A stretch of 64,000 nucleotides of DNA, taken from Tubulanus polymorphus. Lineage: Eukaryota; Nemertea; Palaeonemertea; Tubulaniformes; Tubulanidae. Below the pieces are notes generated by a model, which was not told the origin of the DNA, did not search any database, and was given only the letters and a program-made list of their open reading frames with translations. A program made the translations under genes and the position numbers. Positions 1-9,785 of the stretch are shown here, piece after piece. The stretch lies in assembly GCF_964204645.1 (NCBI RefSeq), contig NC_134035.1, positions 10,540,501 to 10,604,500 on the forward strand, given 5' to 3'. Position 1 is the stretch's first letter. Each line of letters begins with the position of its first letter.

Positions 1-1
1 A

Positions 2-2215
2 TGCGATGACCGACAACTACAGAAGCATCCCAGTCAAACATCTTCGTCTAACAAGTTGGAGAATAGAAAACACAATGAAGATCAACAAATACGTGGATAT
101 TGTAGCGAGCCTTTGGTGCACAACGAAACAATGGGCAGAAAACATGTAAGGCTTAAAGACGTAAGAAGTATACAATCGTAAGAAGAACGAACTCATTTTT
201 CCTATAGGGCAGAATACTTCTAACCATCTTACGAGATAATTAACTTGAATGCTGAAGATAGGGCAGAAGTATATATTCTGGCAGAAATGTTAGGAACTAT
301 GAGTTTGTTCTTATGAATGTATAGGTTTTACTTCAACACCAACTAAATACCACTATTATTAGTCGAATATACAAAATAACGTCGTCACATCTTCGTTCAT
401 TGGTTTGACATTTTGATAGAATTCCGATTACTTTTCCAGGGTGAGGTTGAAAAGCAGATTGCTAGTGATCTAGTTCTGATCGCCGACGTGCACAGAGAAC
501 CTTCGAATATCGCTGTTGACCACGAAGTTAAAAGCGAAACTAAAGACGATGGTGTATTTTCGGATGACACCGACATTGCTACCCTACAGCGACAGTACCA
601 CAATATAATAGCTACCAATGAGGTCCTTAAGTCTGGTTCATACACGGCTTCACCCGGCGGCAGAATATGTGACCCCGACAGACCACAAACCGACCAATTT
701 GCGAATTTGTTGACCTCAGAAGCTATGAATAAGAAGGAGTTGGTCGATCGGTTTTTAGCAGCCCCGGTAGAGTTTGATGATGTCGTCGATCATGAACCGA
801 CTCGGCAACACGGCGATGTTGTTAATGACTCATGCGCTAGTTCATCTGCCGGTTCCTTTCGTACGAATCAACACCGATACGGAGGACGAGATTCGCTTCA
901 CGACCAGCGTCAGCGACACGATTACAACGCGTTATCCTCATCGGACGAAGGTTACTCGAGCGTGTACAGCAGCAATACAACGACCGAGTACCAATCCAGA
1001 CCGCTACGATCTTATACGTCACAGTTCGGTAAGACGGATATCGGTCACCGCGGCGGTACTGGACGCAACCGATCCAGACCACGCGTCGGAACGCCTATAC
1101 CTTCGATTAGTGACGGCAGATACAGAATAGCCCGCGCTAACGATAGCTTCATTCCCTGGAGAGAAGTTTCGCAGATGAGTTTGGAGACTAGCACTACTCG
1201 GCGGGTTGGCAGCACGCAAGCGGCAGTTACCGATGTTCGACGGAGTTCCGATTTCCGGACTGGACCGACCATGTATTTTCGCGTGCCATCGTCCGTGCAG
1301 GAAATGGTGTTCATCAACAAACACGATACGCGTAAGGTTTCGTTTCGGGATTCACTGATTCCGCAACGCAGGACACCGCGAAAGAAAATCGTATACTCCG
1401 AGTCGGACGACGAAGACACTGACCGTGAAAGGAGTATCGATAATGTAACTGTTCAGATCGATGGTGAACAACTTTCGGTAATGAAATCTGAGAGGAGCCA
1501 TCCAGAGAACGCGAAGGCAAATACGCAAAAAGATGCGCCGTTTAGCGAAAAGAACAAGGATAAAACTGCATCGAATAGGAAACAGCTGCGGAAAAAGCAA
1601 AGTTGTCGTTTAAAGCGATTCTCAGAGTTATCAGTGAATACACTTCTGCCCGCTGTTCCAGACGGATATGATGTTGCTAATGGTAAATTTAAAGATATGA
1701 ACGTAACGGATGATGAATTAGTTGGAGGTATTACCCGCGACGAGTGCACAACGTCACTGTCGAAAGAACTCCGTGACGTCGCCGATACCTCATTTCAACG
1801 GCGGTCGCGCAAATACCTCGTCGACGATGATCGCGATTTAAAACCGAAGCGGAAAAATGAGCGCGTTGACCACCACCGCGGTATTGTTAATGACACAACA
1901 ACGAGGAAACAACGATTGAACCAGGATGCATCGACTTACCGCGCGACAAAACAAAACCAGAAATTTAAATCGTATTACCAGAATTTTACTACTACCACCG
2001 GGCTGAACGTAAACGTGAATGACGTCAGAGACCGCGTGCGGCAACGTTACGGCGTTGCTGTCGTTGCGAAGTTGCCGGATTTCGTTAAGCAACGTCGGAT
2101 ACGGAAGCTGCCGATTTTGGCTCCAATTTGTTACGACGTGATCGCCGAAAGAGCTAAAGAACCACAGTTCGATACGCGAATTGCTGGCAATCAGTTCAAA
2201 GCAACTAGGCATTAA
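2..2215 (+). CDS. Unrecognised charged, disordered protein; last two exons, 5' end outside window
   Basis: Two exons join in frame: 2-145 (donor CAT|GTAAGG, phase 0) and 440-2215 (acceptor TTACTTTTCCAG|GGTGAG), ending with TAA at 2213-2215. An open frame also runs back through the acceptor to 413, but the apparent TTG start there lies in the intron. The visible part is about 640 residues. It is very rich in Arg, Asp, Ser and Thr, has basic clusters (RRTPRKK, KPKRKNERVDH), no membrane segment, no cysteine pattern and no domain that I recognise; most of it should be disordered. The C-terminal 40 residues (LPDFVKQRRIRKLPILAPIC onward) are the least low-complexity part. Possible AATAAA signals lie at 2872-2877 and just after. 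The last ~430 bp are duplicated at 6214-6640. Coding status is well supported by 592 open codons and matched splice phases; function is unknown. Confidence 0.75.
146..439 (+). other. Intron of the first gene
   Basis: The 294-bp interval runs from GTAAGG at 146 to TTTTCCAG ending at 439. It is AT-rich and carries no open frame or repeat that I can see. Phase 0 on both sides supports the join. Confidence 0.7.
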
Positions 2216-3494
2216 AAGGACAAATCGTATGATATTTCCGGGCTAACGTAGTGAACTGGTACAGAGTAGGGGCGGATCTAGGGGTACGCACCCTTTTTTC
2301 GGCCGAGTGACCTTTTGAATATCCTCCCAAAAAATCATAGGGTTGCAACCCGTCGCGCCATCCAGGTACATTGCGTACAATCAGTTCTCACAATGCACCC
2401 ACATGCATCTAATTGTTCTGGTAGAAGACCCCCGGCGGACCCATCCCCTCGCTGATGACGACTTATTGTACAAAGGAGATACGTTACAGCGAGAAATAGA
2501 GGAAATATCACAATATGGTCCAATTCAACAAAATCTAATCAGGATCGGCTGATTTCCGATAGCCCGATATCTTAGCACTAACCAAGATCAAACTGCGAAG
2601 AGACGAGAGCAAATATACGGACCCATTCCAGTTTATTTAAAGCTTTGTGATGTGAAGAGAGGAAATGAGGTTAAATGTCTTGCCCGGGACAACCGGGCTT
2701 CCCAGAGTCGGACGATCTATACACTCACCCACACCGCTCGCTCAACATACATATTTTTGATACATTATACGATGAATGAATTTCGGTTTATTGTCTTGCA
2801 GTGTGTAGCACGAAGAAGACTGACCCTGCTACGTATAGAACTATAATAGTGTTTTTGTCAATGTTTTGACGAATAAAATACAAATCATTTCATTAATAAA
2901 TTAATAAATATGGAAAGAAAACTTTAGACCAGTCCTTTAGACACCATTATTACAGCCAGCACCGTGCGCAAAAATCTAGATATGTTTCTAACATACATGT
3001 TATTTGTTTACATCCAATTAATTCGTGAATTTCTTGGTGGAAGGGTGCACGAAATAACCATCTCGGGATATATCGAGATCTGGGTGTAGCACATGTTGGG
3101 CAGACTAGTAAAACATGCATTGCATGATATAATATTTCTTAAAAGTTTAAATAGATTGATTGTCGCTAATAATGATCATGAAATATTGTGAAGTCTTGGA
3201 GTTGGTCCACGGTCGACTAGCTGATCTGGCAAATGTTAAAAACACATGTCATCTGTTTGACCAACTCGATGTAAACCCCCGGTATACCGGCTACGGGTGA
3301 TTAGGATCTTTGCGGTATAGAAAGTAAGGAGGTTTAACGGAGATTATTAATGTTGGCTATCACCGTGATAAAACAGAGTTAGGCGGAGTGGCGATTTATC
3401 GGGAGGCGATATATTGTACTATTGATTAGTTGAACTATACCGCAATTCGTCGCAGGGCAAATCCCTGAGTAAAATCCCCAGGCTCAGAGAATAG
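2216..3494. other. 3' UTR and intergenic DNA of duplication unit 1
   Basis: No gene is seen. The stretch begins with a one-ended hAT-MITE-like motif (GGGGCGGATCTAGGGGT, about 2272-2288), followed by a degraded tRNA-derived SINE and AATAAA-type motifs near 2872-2900. The short open frames at 2343-2552 and 2652-2846 are not conserved in unit 2 and are not believed. Confidence 0.6.
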
Positions 3495-4646
3495 TTAATC
3501 CAACCAGCGCACAGTGTAGTTAACATCAACTGAAACTAATTTCTCGAAGTCTCTATCGGGCTTCATATTTGCTATCAATGTTTTTATGTCAAACGGTTTT
3601 TTCACGATTTCTCGCACGGAAAACAATATCTTGTATTCGGGTTTATCGTAAACCGTGTGATGAAATGCGTGACTCGACATCACTTCCGGTCCGTGTGGCT
3701 TATTTGTGTAATTATCGCGTATCAACATTTCACAAATTTTACCTCCAGGTGTTCCAGGGGGTTCCTGATTTTCGCACTCGTATTTGAAGTATTTTACACC
3801 ACTTAGGTCGATGTCAGGTATGAATCGACTGTACGATGCAAAATAGACTGAATCGCATAACGACACGGTTCTGTTGTCCTCGTCGCCCGCGGATTTCTCA
3901 TACGTTACTAAAACCGCATCAGTCATAAATGGACCAGTTTTATAAAGAACATCCGTTCTATTTGTCGCCTCATTCGCTGTCGGTAGAAATTCGATAATTC
4001 TTCGTTGATATTTATGTTTTGGCGTTGACGTCATTAACGCGTTTAAAGTCGATGGTCGCGACAGATTCCAATTAACGATGCTATGAACGAGATGATCTTC
4101 GGGTATCATCGCCGAGTGGGTGTTCAGCAAATGATCGAATGGTCGGAAGGCTTCCATATCTAAATCAGCGTACAGTCCACCAAACGTGTATAGTATGAAA
4201 TACCGAATCGCGTCGGCTCTCTGAATTCCCTCTTCATAATTTTTGTACATCGGATAATACGCAGGAAATCTGCGTTTAACGAACTCGTCGGCGATGCTAT
4301 CGGTCCACAACCAATATTCCCAATCGGGGTGAAGTTTAACCCAAGATGTGATATATTTTTTAAACGAAATCGGGATATTTTCGGTTTTCCACGTTTGGTG
4401 TATTCTTTTAGGTACGCGACCGCATTTACTATCACTTAGGTCCAACTGTTCCAATACATTGGCAACGATATCATTGTATACAACAGGTACCTTCATGTTG
4501 TGTTGTGATATTGAACAGTAACGATGAAATGATGCTTTCAGGCCGCTCAGCGCGTTCTCGCTGAACACCAAAAACAAAATAGCGAGGATAAAGCTGGCCA
4601 ATCCGAAAATCTTGAGATGAGCATGCTTAAGCCGTCCAAGCGCCAT
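3495..4646 (-). CDS. GT32 family (DXD) glycosyltransferase, copy 1
   Basis: This 383-residue protein is a probable type II Golgi glycosyltransferase of the GT32/Gly_transf_sug family (related to Och1-like and alpha-1,4-sugar transferases); the acceptor sugar cannot be told. A short cytoplasmic N-terminus is followed by one membrane anchor (about residues 12-29), a stem, and the catalytic domain beginning at RIHQTWK (81-87). LWTD (113-116), RADAIRY (143-149) and GGLYADLDMEA follow; the DxD (D161, D163) should bind the nucleotide-sugar metal. Several N-glycosylation sequons (NLS, NRT, NYT) fit a luminal domain. The coding region is one exon. Immediately upstream the minus strand reads TTTTTTTTTGTCCTAG|GATG, a strong 3' splice site, so an intron in the 5' UTR probably ends one base before the ATG. 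The paralogue at 8491-9642 has the same length, which supports this start. Confidence 0.9.
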   Translation of the reverse strand: MALGRLKHAHLKIFGLASFILAILFLVFSENALSGLKASFHRYCSISQHNMKVPVVYNDIVANVLEQLDLSDSKCGRVPKRIHQTWKTENIPISFKKYITSWVKLHPDWEYWLWTDSIADEFVKRRFPAYYPMYKNYEEGIQRADAIRYFILYTFGGLYADLDMEAFRPFDHLLNTHSAMIPEDHLVHSIVNWNLSRPSTLNALMTSTPKHKYQRRIIEFLPTANEATNRTDVLYKTGPFMTDAVLVTYEKSAGDEDNRTVSLCDSVYFASYSRFIPDIDLSGVKYFKYECENQEPPGTPGGKICEMLIRDNYTNKPHGPEVMSSHAFHHTVYDKPEYKILFSVREIVKKPFDIKTLIANMKPDRDFEKLVSVDVNYTVRWLD

Positions 4647-4861
4647 CCTAGGACAAAAAAAAATATGATTAATAACACAAATGTTTCATTGAAAGGGGGT
4701 CGAGAAGATAAATGCATTCCAGTTTATGCTACAGCTTTACTCTTTTCAGTTTTAAGTTTATACCACCCGACATTGATTAAATAGGAAAGTCATGGAACGC
4801 TATCCGGTGATCTGCAGTTCGAGATCTTTTTTGAAAACCTATCTGGTTCACCGAAAGGATA

Positions 4862-5640
4862 CTATTATCATTTTCATAGGTCGCCAGACGATCATTCAAA
4901 ATCATACAAAAAAGTTTACTGACAGAGGTTACTTGTTATAGTTATACCTCTATAACAAGACACATTGTCCTTTTTAAATAACGGGATTATAATCCCTTGC
5001 GACCATTCCGGATATTTCCAAATTAAGGTTAATATGGCATTAAAATTCTCAAAAGTGGCACTATCATGATATCGATACTACATTTTAACAGTTCACTCAA
5101 AATAGACGCCAAGCCAGATGCTTTGTTAGGTTTCAATTTTCTAGAAGCTCGTAAAATTTCATCCTCAGTTATTTTAAAATCCAGATTATCGAATGGTTGT
5201 ACTTCTAGATGTCTAGGTACGTTTTAGACGAGACACCGTAGATCCAGCGTTAATGTCAGGAGTACTAAATGGCTTGAAATGATTGTACCACTCATTGTAC
5301 CACGATTCATGTTGCTGCTTGGAGAACATTTTTTAGCGAGATTCTTAAGATTATAACCAATTTCCAGGAGTTTTCACTGTTATTATTGGAGCCGTTTAAT
5401 TCGCTAATTTCACCTATTATTTTGTCAGTATAACCTTTTTTCTTAGATCTAAATAAGTTTTTATACGACTTTTTTAAACCATAATCTGCTAATCTACTGT
5501 GATCAATATCGCTAATATCTATTCGCTGAAGCTAAGTTGTTTAGATTTTTTCTTCAAAGGACGTCTGGCAGCCAAGCAAGAATTATCCAAACCACTTCTG
5601 TTTACATCTTCTCCTGCTACCTGGTTTCAACGATTTTAGT
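4862..5640 (-). mobile_element. Non-LTR retrotransposon (LINE) remnant, reverse transcriptase N-terminal part
   Basis: Conceptual minus-strand translation, with frame breaks, gives segments typical of the start of a LINE reverse transcriptase. A spacer reads LADYGLKKSYKNLFRSKKKG, the RT entry motif reads EDEILRASRKLKPNKASGLA, and further on come WSQGIIIPLFKKD and CYRGITITSNLC...LNDRL. These match the known NKASG, GxIIPxFKKG and YRGI motifs of RT (PF00078). The catalytic FADD region is absent and there are several stops and shifts, so it is dead. It sits in the spacer between the two duplication units. Confidence 0.8.
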
Positions 5641-6055
5641 GTTTTATTAGCGACTGAGTTGTAAATACTTGTAGACCTCTGAAGACCTCCTTATGTTACA
5701 GGGGTCGGTAGATATTACCATATCATTCAAGATAGGGACAGGTTATCTCAGTGAATAATTTGTTCGTATTCTGATAGAATCTTATCGGGCGCGAATTGGG
5801 TCTAAGTAAAAAAAAAAACGCACAACGCAGTAGTACACTCATGTATACATGTACCTACTGCCAACGGACTCAGATTTTGAGGGTATAAATTTCTGTGATT
5901 TTAGACCTGGGTTTCAAATAAAATCATCTCTACTACCGGTACGGACAGCTCTTCTCTGTGTAGAACAGATTTCCCGTAAACTAGTAATGAAAAACGACTG
6001 TTTTCCCCTTTATTAGTACACACATTCAGCGCTAACTCAGGAGACGTAAAAAAGC
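5641..6055. other. Spacer between duplication units
   Basis: AT-rich DNA with no gene, no conserved frame and no recognisable repeat. Confidence 0.5.
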
Positions 6056-6136
6056 CACATCACGATATCGATCCACTGTAGCTAGAAATATACATATTCT
6101 TAGCTACACTGCTGAGTGGATCGATATCGTGATGTG
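6056..6136. repeat. Perfect 22-bp inverted repeat (hairpin)
   Basis: Arms 6056-6077 and 6115-6136 are exact reverse complements (CACATCACGATATCGATCCA... against ...TGGATCGATATCGTGATGTG), separated by 37 bp. It lies about 80 bp before the start of duplication unit 2. It may be a very short MITE; no target duplication is clear. Confidence 0.8.
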
Positions 6137-6215
6137 AGTCATATATACAGAGTGCTGACAAATTAATGTTAAATGGTTTGTACATAGTCATAATTATTTC
6201 TACAATGAAGATATC

Positions 6216-6634
6216 TCATTTCAACGGCGGTCGCGCAAATACCTCGTCGACGATGATCGCGATTTAAAACCGAAGCGGAAAAATGAGCGCGTTGACCACC
6301 ACCGCGGTATTGTTAATGACAAAACAACGAGGAAACAACGATTGAACCAGGATGCATCGACTTACCGCGCGCCAAAACAAAATCAGAAATTTAAATCGTA
6401 TTACCAGAATTTCTACTACTACCACCGGGCTGAACGTAAACGTGAATGACGTCAAAGACCGCGTGCGGCAACGTTACGGCGTTGCTGTCGTTGCCGGATT
6501 TCGTTAAGCAACGTCGGATACGGAAGCTGCCGATTTTGGCTCCAATTTGTTACGACGTGATCGCCGAAAGAGCTAAAGAACCGCAGTTCGATACGCGAAT
6601 TGCTGGCAATCAGTTCAGCACAACTTGGCGTTAA
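6216..6634 (+). pseudogene. 3' fragment of the first gene, frameshifted
   Basis: The fragment matches 1790-2215 closely but lacks everything upstream. Relative to the parent it has a one-base insertion in the TTACTACTACC stretch (near 6412) and an 8-bp deletion near 6493 (parent GTTGCGAAGTTGCCGG, copy GTTGCCGG), plus substitutions. No promoter or start codon is present. It is a passenger of the segmental duplication. Confidence 0.85.
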
Positions 6635-7149
6635 CGACAAATCGTATAATGTAGTCCTGGGCTAACATAATGAACTGGGTACTGATCAGGGTGGATCCAG
6701 GGGTGTATAAGCCCCATTCTTCAGCCGAGTGACCCTTTGAATATTCTTCCCAAAAATCATGGTTTGCAACCCGTCGCGCCACCCAAAATCAGCGTAGGTC
6801 CTCGGAATGCATGCATCTAATTTTTCACAATTTTCTGGTAGATCCCCCAGGAACCATCCCCTCGACTTACTGTATAAACCTAGCAGCTACGTTATACAGC
6901 GAGAAACAGTGGAAATATCGGAAACTGGTGCCAATTAACCATGATTTTTGAGATGGTAACTGTTGAGTCATTGTGTTAATGATGTTAAAACTTCGGCTGA
7001 TTTCCGATATTTCCAAAACTAACCAAAATCAACCCACGATGAGACGAGAGCAAATATGCGAACCCATTCCAGTTTATTTCAAGCATTGTGAGGTGAAAAG
7101 AGACAATGAGGTTAAATGCCCTGCCTGGGGACAGTACGTACGTACTATA

Positions 7150-7222
7150 GTAGTACGAGGTTCGAACCCACGACCTGGCTTCCCAGAGTCGGACGCTCTT
7201 ACCACTCGCCCCCATGGCTCGC
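7150..7222 (-). repeat. tRNA-derived SINE head
   Basis: The minus strand shows an A-box-like GGGGCGAGTGGTAAGAGC and a perfect B box GGTTCGAACC about 35 bp apart, the Pol III promoter layout of tRNA-derived SINEs. No cloverleaf with a convincing anticodon stem forms, so it is not called as a tRNA. A truncated copy lacking the B box is at about 2690-2745 in unit 1. Confidence 0.6.
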
Positions 7223-7400
7223 CGAACACACATATTTTTAAAACATTATACGATGAATCAATTTCGGTTTATTTCTAGCAGTGTGTAGCACGAAAATTAC
7301 TCTGCTATATAAAATACTTTTTGTAAGTGTTTTGACAAAATAACACACGCATTAATTGATTAATACATTCATAAATATGGAAACAACACTTTAGACCAGG

Positions 7401-7528
7401 GGGCCGGTTGCTCAAAAGTTGGTTAAAGATAACCAGCAAATAAATACCATAGTAACAATGAACTTTTAATTGTCACTATGTCAACAATCCACTGGTTAAC
7501 TCTCACCAACTTTTGAGCAACTGGCCCC
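7401..7528. mobile_element. 128-bp MITE with CAG target duplication
   Basis: Terminal inverted repeats begin GGGGCCGGTTGCTCAAAAGT and end with the near-perfect complement ACTTTTGAGCAACTGGCCCC. Flanks are CAG on both sides (7398-7400 and 7529-7531). Unit 1 reads GACCAGTCC at the matching place, a clean empty site with a single CAG, so this is a recent insertion with a 3-bp target duplication. A 3-bp duplication is usual for PIF/Harbinger elements, although their target is normally TWA; the superfamily stays open. Confidence 0.85.
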
Positions 7529-7618
7529 CAGTCCGTTAGACAATATCATTACAGCCACATCGTGCGCAGGGTTTCCAGAGCCATTTTCAAAAATCTAGAA
7601 ATGTTTTTAATATAATAA

Positions 7619-8052
7619 CACCAAGAAATTCACGACGAATTTAATGGAAAACAAATCATGACTGCAGTGAACTGATGTAAATCTCAGTGTAGAGTTAACG
7701 AATAAAATCCACAGTTACTTCTGTCAGAACGGTTTGTTGCCTTGTGGCCCCTTGGGTGTTGTTCTTGAGCTACACAAGTATGTAATGGTGTAAGAGTTAT
7801 GACTGCAGTGAACTGATGTAAATCTCAGTGTAGAGTTAACGAATAAAACCCACAGTTACTTCTGTAAAAACAGTTTATTGTTTTTTTTTGTTCCTCTGAA
7901 GATGAGGTTTAGTTTGAACCTCGAAATTGTAAGCCAATAAACTGTTTTTACAGAAGTAATTGTGAGTTTTATTTGTTAACTCTACACTGAGATTTACATC
8001 AGTTCACTGCAGTCATGTTTTCCATTAAATTCGTCGCGAATTTCTTGGTGCA
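7619..8052. mobile_element. Foldback element with long inverted arms
   Basis: The outer arms (about 7619-7735 and 7935-8052) are near-perfect inverted repeats starting CACCAAGAAATTC and ending GAATTTCTTGGTG. Each contains CATGACTGCAGTGAACTGAT. A third direct copy of the inner part lies at about 7798-7880. The outermost ~35 bp of the right arm also occur in unit 1 (near 3022-3042), so host DNA has been duplicated in inverted form at the left end. No coding capacity. Confidence 0.8.
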
Positions 8053-8490
8053 TGGGTGTACGGATCTTGGCATATATCGAGATCTGGGTGTAGCATATAT
8101 GTTACGAAGACTAGTAAAACATGCAAATCTCCAATTTGATGATCATTGCAAACGAGATTGATTGTCGCTAATACCGATTATCAAATTTAATATTGTGTAG
8201 TCTTGGAGTTGGTCCACATGTAATCCGTTGACCAACTTGACGGCTACAGTCAACCCCTGGTATACCGCCTACATTGGTGATTAGGATCTTTGCCGTATAG
8301 AAAGTAAGGCGGTTTAATGGAGATCCATTTTGACTAGTTCCATGATAAATACAGAGTTAGGCGGGATGGCGATTTATCGGGAGGTGATATATTGTACTAT
8401 TGATTACTTGAACTATAACCGCAATGCTGAAGCCCAATTCGTGGCAGGGCAAATCCATGAGTAAAATCGCCAGGCTCAGAGAATAGTTAG

Positions 8491-9642
8491 TTAATCATGC
8501 CAGTGCACACTGAAGTTAACATCAACTGAAACTAATTTCTCGAAGTCTCTATCAGGTTTCATATTTGCTATTAATGTTTTGATGTCGAACGGTTTTTTCA
8601 CGATTTCGCGAACGGAAAACAAAAGCTTGTATTCGGGTTTATCGTAATACGTGTGATGGAATGTGTGATTCGACATCACTTCCGGTCCGTGTGGCTTATT
8701 CTTGAAATTGTCGCGTTTCAGCATTTCACAAATTTTACCTCCAGGTGTTCCAGGGGGTTCCTGGTTTTCACATTCGTATTTGAAGGTTTTTACACCATTT
8801 GGGTCGAAGTCGGGGATAAATCTACGGTATGACGCAAAATAGACTGCATCGCATAGCGACACGATCCTGTTGTCATCATCTCTCACGGATTTCTCATACG
8901 TAACTAAAACCGCATCAGTCATGAATGGACCAGTCTTATAAACAACATCCCTTTTATATGTCGCCTTATTCGCTGTCGGTAGAAATTCGATAATTCTTCG
9001 TTGATATTTATGTTTTGGCGTTGACGTCATTAACGCGTTTAAAGTCGATGGTCGCGACAGATTCCAATTAACGACGCTGTGAACGGGATGATCTTCGGGT
9101 ATCATCGCCGTGTGGGTGTTCAGCAAATGATCGAATGGTCGCAAGGCTTCCATATCTAAATCAGCGTACAGTCCACCAAACGTGTATAGTATGAAATACC
9201 GAATCGCGTCGGCTCTCTGAATTCCATATTCATAATTTTTGTACATCGGATAATACGCAGGAAATCTGCGTTTAACGAACTCGTCGGCGATGCTATCGGT
9301 CCACAACCAATATTCCCATTCGGGGTGAAGTTTCACCCAAGACGTGATATGTCTTCTGAACGAAATCGGGATATTTTCAGTTTTCCACGTCTGGTGTATT
9401 CTTTTAGGCACTTGACCGCAGTTACTATCGCTAACGTCCAACTGTTCCAATACATTGGCAACGATATCATTGTATACAACGGGAACCTTCATGTTGTGTT
9501 GTGATATTGAACAGTAACGACGAAATGATGCTTTCAGGCCGCTCAGCGCGTTCTCGCTTAACACCAAAAACAAAATAGCGAGGATAAAGCTGGCCAATCC
9601 GAAAATCTTGAGTTGAGCATGCTTAAGCTGTCCAAGCACCAT
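8491..9642 (-). CDS. GT32 family (DXD) glycosyltransferase, copy 2
   Basis: This is the paralogue of the 3495-4646 gene, also 383 residues, with the same anchor, RIHQTWK, LWTD, RADAIRY and YADLDMEA motifs. The frame is open further upstream to 9717, but I place the start at the ATG at 9640-9642. It matches the paralogue, and the sequence just before it reads TTTTTTTATCCTAG|GATG, a 3' splice site for a 5' UTR intron. The open frame is intact and the active-site residues are kept, so it is probably functional. It is preceded by a GC-rich stretch at 9783-9840 not found before copy 1. Confidence 0.9.
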   Translation of the reverse strand: MVLGQLKHAQLKIFGLASFILAILFLVLSENALSGLKASFRRYCSISQHNMKVPVVYNDIVANVLEQLDVSDSNCGQVPKRIHQTWKTENIPISFRRHITSWVKLHPEWEYWLWTDSIADEFVKRRFPAYYPMYKNYEYGIQRADAIRYFILYTFGGLYADLDMEALRPFDHLLNTHTAMIPEDHPVHSVVNWNLSRPSTLNALMTSTPKHKYQRRIIEFLPTANKATYKRDVVYKTGPFMTDAVLVTYEKSVRDDDNRIVSLCDAVYFASYRRFIPDFDPNGVKTFKYECENQEPPGTPGGKICEMLKRDNFKNKPHGPEVMSNHTFHHTYYDKPEYKLLFSVREIVKKPFDIKTLIANMKPDRDFEKLVSVDVNFSVHWHD

Positions 9643-9785
9643 CCTAGGATAAAAAAACCCGATTAGTAACACAAATGATTGACTGAAAGGCGTCGAGATC
9701 ATGCAAAACAAGTTCATAAAAGTTCCGGTTTAGGCTACAGCTTTATCTATTCCAGTTCATTGAAATTAGGGAAATCATGTTACGC

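Larger units (their letters stand above)
1788..4800. repeat. Segmental duplication, unit 1
   Basis: This unit aligns in direct orientation with 6214-9785. Homology starts inside the last coding exon of the first gene, continues through its 3' UTR and a degraded tRNA-like SINE (about 2690-2745), and includes the complete glycosyltransferase at 3495-4646 plus about 150 bp upstream of it. Unit 1 lacks the inverted-repeat insertions found in unit 2 at 7401-7528 and 7619-8052, so it serves as the empty-site reference. It also lacks about 45 bp of the SINE, including its B box. Copies differ by scattered substitutions and indels. Confidence 0.9.
6214..9785. repeat. Segmental duplication, unit 2
   Basis: This is the direct copy of 1788-4800. 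It begins abruptly inside coding sequence of the first gene, which shows that the breakpoint was in that exon. It contains the broken gene fragment, a fuller tRNA-like SINE, a MITE at 7401-7528, a foldback element at 7619-8052 and the second GT32 gene. The extra ~560 bp relative to unit 1 are explained by these insertions and the SINE indel. Confidence 0.9.

Noticed and set aside
413-439. Start of the long plus-strand frame placed at 413
   Set aside because: The first codon is TTG and the 27 bases lie in a clear polypyrimidine tract ending in CAG. The real exon starts at 440 and joins the exon ending at 145 in frame.
9643-9717. Upstream extension of GT32 copy 2 by 25 residues
   Set aside because: The extension has no counterpart in copy 1 and passes through a splice acceptor just before the homologous ATG.
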